The notes under the pieces were generated by a model. That model was not told the origin of the DNA. It ran no database searches and was given only the letters and a program-made list of their open reading frames with translations. From positions 1 through 6,351 of the forward strand of contig CAITCX010000020.1 in NCBI GenBank assembly GCA_903890885.1: a stretch of DNA of 6,351 nt. Direction: 5' to 3'. A program made the translations under genes and the position numbers. This document shows, piece by piece, positions 1-5,177 of this stretch. Source of the stretch: an uncultured Dehalococcoidia bacterium (GTDB lineage: Bacteria > Chloroflexota > Dehalococcoidia > Dehalococcoidales > UBA3254). Position 1 is the first letter of the stretch, and each line of letters starts with the position of its first letter.

Positions 1-482
1 GCGAACTCGCTGCCGGTAAGTTTTGAGCCGTCCATGTACCTCTGCACGTTTTCGAGCTGGCCGCGCCTGTCATAGGTGTATTGCCAGTCCGTGTTGTCCT
101 CTCTTGTGATCTTCGAGATTTTGGAGGCCGGATTGTATTCATATGTGAAGGAATTATAAATCTGGCTTCCGGCGGATTTATTTGTGACAGACGCGATGCG
201 GTCGGCATTGCCCTCCGGTCCCAGGAAGAGATCGCTTTGCTCGACGGCGTCTATGCGGGAAGTGCCCACGTTTTTGGCCCAGATATAGACCGTCTTGCCG
301 CTGGTTGAACCAGTGGCCTGGATGACCTCGATCTGGCTCTGCATCCGGTTATTTATCTTATCAGTCATATTGACCATTGCCGCACTCGACCGGTTAATCA
401 TCGGATAGACCGTGTTAAACAGGAAAATCGAGCATATTACGCCGGCTATGATCAATAAAGCTGTAGTTATGGTCTTATCCAA
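1..482 (-). CDS. ArlF/ArlG-like archaellum stator domain fused in frame to Rhs/YD repeats (partial, 3' end outside window)
   Basis: About 160 codons are open from a TTG start to the window edge, with no stop. Residues 1-30 (MDKTITTALLIIAGVICSIF, then LFNTVYPMIN) form one N-terminal membrane helix without a long cleavable leader. The next part, with DKINNRMQSQIEVIQATG, VYIWAKNVGTSRIDAVE and SDLFLGPEG, is the pattern of ArlF/ArlG (FlaF/FlaG), the beta-sandwich stator proteins that anchor the archaellum motor outside the membrane. From about residue 94 the sequence becomes Rhs/YD-repeat: RIASVTN, FTYEYNPASKISKITRED, then YTYDRRGQLENVQRYMDG. ArlF/ArlG would normally finish its beta-sandwich here, so the stator domain looks cut short. 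The gene lies downstream of four archaellins on the same strand, behind a hairpin. The N-terminal family call and the YD repeats are each fairly secure. Whether the join is biological or an assembly artefact cannot be decided from the window. Confidence 0.72.
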   Translation of the reverse strand, partial: MDKTITTALLIIAGVICSIFLFNTVYPMINRSSAAMVNMTDKINNRMQSQIEVIQATGSTSGKTVYIWAKNVGTSRIDAVEQSDLFLGPEGNADRIASVTNKSAGSQIYNSFTYEYNPASKISKITREDNTDWQYTYDRRGQLENVQRYMDGSKLTGSEF

Positions 483-487
483 ATAAG

Positions 488-495
488 ACCTCCCT
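488..495 (-). promoter_or_regulatory. Ribosome binding site setting a TTG start
   Basis: AGGGAGGT lies 5 nt upstream of TTG at 482-480 on the minus strand. The first in-frame ATG is at residue 28, inside the membrane helix and its flank. The strong Shine-Dalgarno site and the intact hydrophobic helix together favour the TTG start. Confidence 0.7.
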
Positions 496-582
496 TCATC
501 CGGTCAAAAGTTTTTAACAAGTACCGCCTCATTTCATTTCAGCCGGTTAGCCTGAGCTTTCTCAAGCTGATGGGTTTAAGTG

Positions 583-616
583 CGAGCCAGGGGCAGTCAC
601 AGCTGCCCCTGGCTCG
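583..616 (-). terminator. Perfect 14-bp inverted repeat between the archaellins and the ArlF/ArlG-Rhs gene
   Basis: CGAGCCAGGGGCAG (583-596) and CTGCCCCTGGCTCG (603-616) are exact reverse complements around a 6-nt loop. The stem is GC-rich, and G-U pairs plus one more G-C could extend it. It starts about 23 nt downstream of the last archaellin stop. No U-tract follows on the minus strand, so it is not a standard intrinsic terminator. It could be a partial terminator, an mRNA processing site or a 3'-end stabiliser that sets high archaellin expression apart from lower expression of the downstream gene. The structure is certain; the role is inferred. Confidence 0.6.
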
Positions 617-639
617 TGCCAGTAAAAAACATTAGTGTT

Positions 640-1362
640 TTAATGCATGTCTACGATGGTATCCAGGACGGCTGGTGTGGTACGCTGTATGGTTAAAGTA
701 GCTCCGCTAACTGGTTTGACTTCCAGCGTGAACAGATGGTAAGTATCCACCCGGTCGGCTCCGATGAAATTAGCTTCATTGCCAGTAGGGCAGGCGACAG
801 TTAAATCATCACCCCAGACTCCCCCATCCTCTGGGTGTAGCCAGACCGAAATGACGGCTTTTTCACCAGGATCCAGCATCAAATCATCTCCGGCGGCATA
901 GTTGGATTTGCCGATCCATGCTACGGTCCAGGCGACATCTGGTACGGTGGTAGCCTGATCGTTATAGGCGATCTGCAGACGGTTGGCACCGGGATTAGGA
1001 CACGTAAGATCTGTACCATCCCAGGCAAAGGCGCTGGTCAGATCAATTGAAGTCCCGTCGGTGGCCAGGGCGATGGTAAAATCAATGCGGCCGATACTGT
1101 CGTCAATATTGGTATCGCCTTTGAAACCAGTGGCGCTGCCCAGCAACTGCAGGGTGCCCTGGGTCTCTTGAAGGCCGTTATAGACGGCTTCCTGGCTCTT
1201 CTGGGTTGAGAACAGGCCGGCTGACAGGACGGTGTAGGCGAAGACTGCGGCGACCACCACGAAGGCGATCAGGATTATGGCCGTCTCCAGGCCGGTGATA
1301 CCTTTCTGGGATTTATAGATATTCTTGAAATATCTTTTTTGTTTAAAAAGCTTTCTTAACAT
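640..1362 (-). CDS. arlB: Archaellin (archaeal-type flagellin), fourth in the array
   Basis: A 240-residue pre-archaellin, the longest of the four. The leader MLRKLFKQKRYFKNIYKSQK is lysine/arginine-rich. A class III (prepilin-type) peptidase would be expected to cut after Gly21, before ITGLE, leaving a glutamate at position +5 as in type IV pilins. The hydrophobic helix runs to about residue 51 (ETAIILIAFVVVAAVF), followed by STQKSQEAVYNGLQETQ; this is the conserved filament-core helix. Residues 70-205 are variable and probably the exposed beta domain. A LDPGEK motif lies at about 163-168 and the C-terminus is FTLEVKPVSGATLTIQRT. It has two cysteines, C121 and C191, in the variable domain. 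The ribosome binding site AAGGAGG (1374-1380) has a long 11-nt spacer. The family is confident; functional rank in the filament is unknown. Confidence 0.9.
   Translation of the reverse strand: MLRKLFKQKRYFKNIYKSQKGITGLETAIILIAFVVVAAVFAYTVLSAGLFSTQKSQEAVYNGLQETQGTLQLLGSATGFKGDTNIDDSIGRIDFTIALATDGTSIDLTSAFAWDGTDLTCPNPGANRLQIAYNDQATTVPDVAWTVAWIGKSNYAAGDDLMLDPGEKAVISVWLHPEDGGVWGDDLTVACPTGNEANFIGADRVDTYHLFTLEVKPVSGATLTIQRTTPAVLDTIVDMH
1177..1362 (-). repeat. Duplicated 5' coding block of the archaellins, copy 1
   Basis: This block codes for the leader and core helix of the fourth archaellin. By hand alignment it differs from the matching block of the third archaellin (1826-2011) at about 22 of 186 positions. 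Two runs of 29 identical bases occur, one of them at 1247-1275. Identity falls sharply beyond it, into the variable domain. This fits tandem duplication, perhaps with gene conversion of the 5' part. Confidence 0.75.
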
Positions 1363-1423
1363 TAGGTTAGTTGCCTCCTTTTAATCGTTCCTTAGTTCAG
1401 GGTTATTTTTCGGGGAAATTCAT

Positions 1424-2011
1424 TTAATGCAGATCATTATTCACATTAATAACGCCGGGTAAAGTTCTCTCGAAGCTTAAAATGGCTCCTTTGGCGGTCT
1501 TGATTTCAAGGGTGAAGGTATCGTTAGCGGACAGACCCAGTCCAGTGACATCAACGTTGATCTGGAATTGCTCATTGACTTCCAGTATGTTGTTGGCATT
1601 GGCTGCTCCGACTACGGCTTTGGTCCAGGTCAATTGCTCCACTCGCTGGGTTTTGTCGACCAGTGATATGGTGACGACGTTGTTAGGGGCCGCTGTGAAA
1701 TCGATGCCGTTGCTGCCTGAGACGATGGCCAGCGTGAAAATCAAGTGAGTAAGATTAGCGCCAGCAACTCCCGTGCCTACCACGGAACTCTTCAGTTCCA
1801 GGGTGCTCTGAGTGCGTTCCAACCCGGAATAGACAGCTTCCTGGCTCTTCTGAGTGGCGAATAACCCGGCCGACAGGACGGTATAAGCGAAGACCGCGGC
1901 GACCACCACGAAGGCGATCAGGATAATGGCCGTTTCCAGGCCAGTGATACCTTTCTGGGATTTATAGATATTTTTGAAATATCTGCGTTGTTTAAAAAGC
2001 TTTCTCAGCAT
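1424..2011 (-). CDS. arlB: Archaellin (archaeal-type flagellin), third in the array
   Basis: A 195-residue pre-archaellin, the shortest of the four. Leader and core helix (residues 1-69) are almost identical to those of the fourth archaellin, with predicted class III peptidase cleavage after Gly21. The variable domain is much shorter and has no cysteine. The DPGE motif of the other three is replaced by NNILEVNEQF at about 140-149. The conserved tail is present as FTLEIKTAKGAILSFERTLPG. The ribosome binding site GGAGGC lies 4-5 nt from the ATG. The gap to the preceding gene is 59 bp, so co-transcription is likely. The short outer domain suggests a filament subunit with a smaller surface, but its share of the filament cannot be inferred. 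Confidence 0.9.
   Translation of the reverse strand: MLRKLFKQRRYFKNIYKSQKGITGLETAIILIAFVVVAAVFAYTVLSAGLFATQKSQEAVYSGLERTQSTLELKSSVVGTGVAGANLTHLIFTLAIVSGSNGIDFTAAPNNVVTISLVDKTQRVEQLTWTKAVVGAANANNILEVNEQFQINVDVTGLGLSANDTFTLEIKTAKGAILSFERTLPGVINVNNDLH
1826..2011 (-). repeat. Duplicated 5' coding block of the archaellins, copy 2
   Basis: Partner of the block at 1177-1362, offset by 649 bp. It covers the leader and core helix of the third archaellin. The equivalent block of the second archaellin (2524-2709) is nearly the same in protein but clearly more diverged in DNA. Confidence 0.75.
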
Positions 2012-2070
2012 TTTTGCCTCCTATATTTGTTAACCGGGATACAGATTTTACTTTTAATTAAACTGGGTGC

Positions 2071-2709
2071 TTAATTCAGGTTATCAAGTGCGTACAGGCG
2101 GGCCGGCATGGTGCGCTGGATGGTCAACATAGCGCCCTTGGGCGACTTGATTTCCAGAGTGAACTGATGGTTGGCATCCACTGCAATAGTGTTATTGGCT
2201 AGTGAGACATCTAAGGTGATTTTCTCACCCGGATCGAGAATTTCATCACCATTATTGTTGCCGATGAAGGTGGCTGTCCAGGCCACATCCGCCACATGTA
2301 CGGCTGAATCATTATAGTTGACCACTATTTTGTTAGATTTGTTGTTAGTAAAAACACCGTTTACTATGCCGCCTGCATTACCAGCGGTGAAATCAATCCC
2401 AGACCCGCCAGTGGATAGAGCCAGGGTGACCAGAATGTCGGTAGCACTACAGCCAGGTGTTCCAGCTGACTCCGAGAGGACAGCTCCCTTGACGACCATA
2501 GTAGATTGAGTTTCCTGCAAGCCATTATAAACGGCTTCCTGGGATTTCTGGGTTGAGAACAGACCGGCTGACAGGACCGTGTATGCGAAGACCGCGGCTA
2601 CTACCACAAAGGCGATCAAGATGATGGCAGTTTCAAGGCCGGTAATACCCTTTTGTTGCTTGTAGATATTCTTAAAATATCTCTTCTGTTTTAAAATTCT
2701 TTTTAACAT
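2071..2709 (-). CDS. arlB: Archaellin (archaeal-type flagellin), second in the array
   Basis: A 212-residue pre-archaellin. The leader MLKRILKQKRYFKNIYKQQK precedes the predicted cleavage after Gly21. The core helix ITGLETAIILIAFVVVAAVF and STQKSQEAVYNGLQETQ match the fourth archaellin. The outer domain contains GNNNGDEILDPGEKITLDV (about 150-168), an acidic/asparagine-rich loop that resembles a metal-binding site. The tail is FTLEIKSPKGAMLTIQRTMP. One cysteine occurs at 87. GGGAGG sits about 5-6 nt before the ATG. The 142-bp gap to the first archaellin is larger than the ~60-bp gaps further on, so an internal promoter is possible, but I see no convincing one. A weak 5-bp hairpin (2819-2832) without a U-tract lies in that gap. 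Confidence 0.9.
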   Translation of the reverse strand: MLKRILKQKRYFKNIYKQQKGITGLETAIILIAFVVVAAVFAYTVLSAGLFSTQKSQEAVYNGLQETQSTMVVKGAVLSESAGTPGCSATDILVTLALSTGGSGIDFTAGNAGGIVNGVFTNNKSNKIVVNYNDSAVHVADVAWTATFIGNNNGDEILDPGEKITLDVSLANNTIAVDANHQFTLEIKSPKGAMLTIQRTMPARLYALDNLN

Positions 2710-2851
2710 TTCGCCTCCCGTAAAAAATCTTGAATTTTGATTCCTTGTAACCTAGTGGATTCTCATCTTTTTCACTTTTTTCGATAAGCACCCCCTTTAA
2801 CTGTATTTTTTATGTTTGTATTCATAAGAATATGGACCTGCGATTATTACA

Positions 2852-3526
2852 TTAATAGAGATTAACCAGGCCGGTGGTGCGGGAAGGCATGATACGTTCG
2901 ATAGGCAGTACCGAGCCGTCCGGCGGAATAATGGAAAGGGTAAAGGTCTTGCCAGCGGTGACGCCCAGGGGAGACATCTGGTCATAAATAGTAGGATCCA
3001 TGTCAACGGTGATCATAAACAGCTCTCCGGGATCCAGGATGTCATCATCGGTGTGGGCATTAACCTTGTCTATCCTGAAATACATGGAGGGTATCTGCTG
3101 GTCAATATCCTGGTAGCTGATGATTAAAAGGTTAGTCGGCAGGGTGGGATCAGCGGGAGCCACATAGTCCGGATCGTTGGGTGACAGGTTGGGGGTTACG
3201 TCCACCGCGCTGCCGCCCGGGACTATACCTACCGTGAATGAGATTGCTGAGACGTAGGCCTTACCTTCGTCGTTTAGTAACGGTGTGCCATCTGCGTCCG
3301 CAGCCATCTCAGCGATGACGTTACCTTTCAATTCAATAGTAGAGCCGGACTGCGCCAGGCCGGCGCTGACCGCGGTCTTGGCTTTCTGTGAAGCGAACAA
3401 ACCGGCCGAGATCACGACGTAGGCCAGGACCGAAGCAACGATAACGAAGGCTATCAATATGATAGCTGTTTCCAGTCCCGTTATACCTTTTTGACCTTTT
3501 TTCCAGGTTTTGAATATCTGCGACAT
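2852..3526 (-). CDS. arlB: Archaellin (archaeal-type flagellin), divergent first gene of the array
   Basis: A 224-residue pre-archaellin at the promoter end. The leader is short (MSQIFKTWKKGQK), with predicted cleavage after Gly14 instead of Gly21. The core helix is recognisable but changed: ITGLETAIILIAFVIVASVL, then AGLFASQKAKTAVSAGL. The outer domain has an Asp/Pro-rich stretch (NLSPNDPDYVAPADPTLP) and HTDDDILDPGELFMITVDM at about 158-176, the clearest acidic loop of the set. The tail FTLSIIPPDGSVLPIERIMP is the most diverged. There are no cysteines. GAGG lies 8 nt before the ATG. In archaea with several archaellins, paralogues can differ in abundance and position, for example filament versus hook-like segment. 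This one could be specialised, but that is inference. Confidence 0.88.
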   Translation of the reverse strand: MSQIFKTWKKGQKGITGLETAIILIAFVIVASVLAYVVISAGLFASQKAKTAVSAGLAQSGSTIELKGNVIAEMAADADGTPLLNDEGKAYVSAISFTVGIVPGGSAVDVTPNLSPNDPDYVAPADPTLPTNLLIISYQDIDQQIPSMYFRIDKVNAHTDDDILDPGELFMITVDMDPTIYDQMSPLGVTAGKTFTLSIIPPDGSVLPIERIMPSRTTGLVNLY

Positions 3527-3559
3527 ATTTTTTTCCTCGCCTTAGAATAGGTTTCCTCA

Positions 3560-3588
3560 ATCTTAAACGTGTTGGTTGCTCTCAACAA
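3560..3588 (-). promoter_or_regulatory. Candidate sigma70-type promoter of the archaellin genes
   Basis: On the minus strand TTGTTG (-35, 3588-3583) and TAAGAT (-10, 3565-3560) are separated by exactly 17 bp. This predicts a leader of about 27 nt before the ATG at 3526. The -35 matches the consensus only in TTG, so the promoter may need an activator. A short GTTG-CTCT-CAAC inverted repeat (3575-3586) overlaps the spacer and the -35. Confidence 0.35.
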
Positions 3589-3664
3589 TCACACTACCTA
3601 TCATTTCCTCTGGGACTTTTTACAGGTTAGAGTCCCGAAATATAACCAACATCCAGTAGGTAGT
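3570..3664. repeat. Interleaved and nested inverted repeats upstream of the archaellin genes
   Basis: Four complementary pairs were found: TGTTGGTT (3570-3577) with AACCAACA (3644-3651); ACTACCTA (3593-3600) with TAGGTAGT (3657-3664); ATTTC (3603-3607) with GAAAT (3637-3641); and GGGACT (3612-3617) with AGTCCC (3631-3636). The first two 8-bp pairs interleave, so they cannot form one simple hairpin together. The last two nest inside the second. They could be operator half-sites or folded leader RNA of a transcript starting further upstream. The part of 3527-3840 not covered by the repeats and promoter entries shows no gene. Confidence 0.5.
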
Positions 3665-3715
3665 TTTTACTAGCAAAGATGGTACATAGAGTCCATTACG
3701 AATGTCATCAAGGTA

Positions 3716-3780
3716 TGCCATAATCTTGTCTGTTGGCACCAGAATAAACCATTAGAATCAGTATAGAATGCCAACTGGCA
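3716..3780. promoter_or_regulatory. Cluster of TGCCA/TGGCA half-sites, probable operator
   Basis: The half-site occurs four times in alternating orientation: TGCCA 3716-3720, TGGCA 3734-3738, TGCCA 3769-3773 and TGGCA 3776-3780. The last two form the perfect 12-bp palindrome TGCCAACTGGCA. GTTGGCA (3732-3738) and TGCCAAC (3769-3775) also form a 7-bp inverted pair. The layout suits a dimeric helix-turn-helix regulator, such as the LuxR-type protein encoded directly downstream. Which protein binds is inference. Confidence 0.45.
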
Positions 3781-3810
3781 GAAGCGCATCGGGGCTAAGA
3801 CCCAGATAAT
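3769..3810 (+). promoter_or_regulatory. Candidate activator-dependent promoter of the first LuxR-type gene
   Basis: GATAAT (3805-3810) matches five of six bases of the -10 consensus, but there is no acceptable -35 at 16-19 bp. The palindrome TGCCAACTGGCA is centred at 3774.5. With a start near 3817 that is about -42, the usual place for a class II activator overlapping the -35. The leader would be about 24 nt and carry the Shine-Dalgarno site GAGGAGG (3825-3831). Confidence 0.35.
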
Positions 3811-3840
3811 GTGCACAAATAAACGAGGAGGTTTAATATA

Positions 3841-4569
3841 ATGGAAGAGAAAATCCAACTGGTTAAACTCTATGTACTGGAGGAGCAGCGTATCTTTAAT
3901 AATGTATATAAAGAGGTATTCTCTCCCGTCAATTCCATTTGCTTGATGGGGATGACCAACAATATGGACATCCGCGCGGCAGCACCGGATATGAAGTCCC
4001 ATAACCCGGATGTGCTCTTCATAAGCATCAAGCGCCTGGACCAGAACATGGTGGACAGCCTGAAGCAGATCCGGGTTGATTTTCCCAACCTGGGATTCGT
4101 GATCAGTTTCATTTCATACAACGCCCAGAACATCATTTCACTCAAGAAGCTGACTGCCGGCAGTCAGAGCGGCATGGCCCTGCTCTTAAAACAATCAGTA
4201 GACCGGGCCGAGCAGCTCTGCAGCGTCATCAAGGCCGTCTATGAAGGACAGGTAATCCTGGATTCTACGGTGACCGACCTGATGTTCAGCGAACGCGAAC
4301 AGGGACCCATCAAGGACCTCACCCCCAGAGAACGCCGCATCATAGACTTGATATCCAGGGGCCACACCAACTCCGGCATCGCCAAAGCCCTATACATTGA
4401 TATCCGCACGGTGCAGCACCACATCAACAATATTTACAGCAAGCTCAAAGAAGACCCCGATTTCAATACCGGGCATCCGCGCGTAAGCGCTGCCAGGATT
4501 TACCTGGAGACTACCGGTGAACTGCTGACCTGCGGCGCACCGGAGACCAGCAAATCCGGCAGAGATTAG
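3841..4569 (+). CDS. LuxR/NarL-type transcriptional regulator with a degenerate receiver domain
   Basis: 242 residues. Residues 5-135 are laid out like a receiver domain. The phospho-acceptor position reads PDVLFISIKRL, with Ser where the family has Asp. The later Lys appears retained (LLLKQS, about 115-119), so the domain is probably not phosphorylated in the usual way. Residues 160-204 form a clear LuxR/GerE DNA-binding domain: LTPRERRIIDLISRGHTNSGIA, then DIRTVQHHINNIYSKLK. A conserved extension (HPRVSAARIYLETTGEL) follows. GAGGAGG lies 9 nt before the ATG. The gene is transcribed away from the archaellins across a shared control region, so it is a good candidate for their regulator and for autoregulation. 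DNA binding is well supported; the target and the input signal are inferred or unknown. Confidence 0.85.
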   Translation: MEEKIQLVKLYVLEEQRIFNNVYKEVFSPVNSICLMGMTNNMDIRAAAPDMKSHNPDVLFISIKRLDQNMVDSLKQIRVDFPNLGFVISFISYNAQNIISLKKLTAGSQSGMALLLKQSVDRAEQLCSVIKAVYEGQVILDSTVTDLMFSEREQGPIKDLTPRERRIIDLISRGHTNSGIAKALYIDIRTVQHHINNIYSKLKEDPDFNTGHPRVSAARIYLETTGELLTCGAPETSKSGRD

Positions 4570-4586
4570 GGATTTTCATGACAGGA

Positions 4587-4615
4587 TAGATATTTAGGAA
4601 TATTTGTTATATTAT
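4587..4615 (+). promoter_or_regulatory. Candidate sigma70-type promoter of the receiver gene
   Basis: TAGATA (4587-4592, four of six consensus bases) and TATTAT (4610-4615, five of six) are spaced by 17 bp. They lie in the AT-rich start of the 159-bp gap after the first LuxR-type gene. Transcription would begin near 4622, about 107 nt before the ATG. No intrinsic terminator was seen in this gap, so read-through from upstream is also possible. Confidence 0.4.
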
Positions 4616-4728
4616 GAAAGTAATGCCAGTCAGGATATAGACCTAAAAGCAAGCGACCGCTGAGGCTGACCAGATCTTGTTTCCTGAGAAAATATTGAAA
4701 CTTTCTTGCACGAGACAAGGAGAAAAAG

Positions 4729-5142
4729 ATGGATACTAAGATACTCTTAATTGAAGACAACCGCGAAGTAGTGGAGACTATTTTGTTCATTTTCAGCTAC
4801 CACTGGCCGGAAGCCAAAGTGGTGTTCTCTTATATGGGGAAACCCGGTATTGAAATGGCCAAAACCGAGAAACCGGATGCTATTATACTGGACCTGGGGC
4901 TGCCCGATATCTCTGGATTCGATGTGATGAAAGAGATCCGGCTGGTGTCTAACGTGCCGATCATTGTACTGACGGCCCACACTGCCGAGGATTCAGTCGT
5001 CCAGGCACTGGAAGAAGAAGCCACTGACTACGTGACCAAGCCATTCAAACACAGGGAACTGCTGGCCCGCGTGCAAGCCCACGTCAACCGCTGGAAGCTC
5101 AATGAAATCCGCACCATGATGGAGCGCAAAATCATCGTCTGA
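4729..5142 (+). CDS. Stand-alone response regulator receiver protein (CheY/OmpR-type)
   Basis: 137 residues, essentially one receiver domain. The active site is complete: Glu9/Asp10 (LLIEDN) for Mg2+ binding, Asp55 as phospho-acceptor (IILDLGLPDISGFDVM), Thr82 (IIVLTAHT) and Lys104 (YVTKPF). The end, KHRELLARVQAHVNRWK, resembles the region that links OmpR/PhoB receivers to their winged helix, but no DNA-binding domain follows. It is therefore a single-domain regulator that would act by binding a partner. AAGGAG (4717-4722) lies 6 nt before the ATG. No histidine kinase is in the window. Lying between two LuxR-type genes whose receivers are degenerate, it could be their phosphorylation-dependent partner, or it could act on the appendage motor; both ideas are inference. 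Confidence 0.88.
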   Translation: MDTKILLIEDNREVVETILFIFSYHWPEAKVVFSYMGKPGIEMAKTEKPDAIILDLGLPDISGFDVMKEIRLVSNVPIIVLTAHTAEDSVVQALEEEATDYVTKPFKHRELLARVQAHVNRWKLNEIRTMMERKIIV

Positions 5143-5177
5143 CCAGCCTGGAACATTCATAGCCTGGGAGCTGCGTG

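Noticed and set aside
81..308. 75-codon plus-strand open frame
   Set aside because: It is antisense to the stator/Rhs gene, where both halves have recognisable protein motifs on the minus strand.
2819..2832. TATTC-ATAA-GAATA inverted repeat after the first archaellin, considered as terminator
   Set aside because: The stem has only 5 AT-rich pairs, and A rather than U residues follow on the minus strand.
2797..3006. 69-codon minus-strand open frame across the end of the first archaellin
   Set aside because: It lies in another frame of a confident archaellin, which carries the conserved tail there; no ribosome binding site or family pattern supports it.
3734..3748. TGGCAC considered as the -24 part of a sigma54 promoter
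   Set aside because: No GC occurs at the required -12 spacing.
3570..3780. Short repeats in the divergent region considered as a CRISPR array
   Set aside because: The repeats are 5-8 bp, alternate in orientation and are unevenly spaced.
3670..4002. 110-codon minus-strand open frame in the divergent region
   Set aside because: It overlaps the start of the first LuxR-type gene, shows no known motif, and would remove the control region; the opposite strand codes for a clear protein family.
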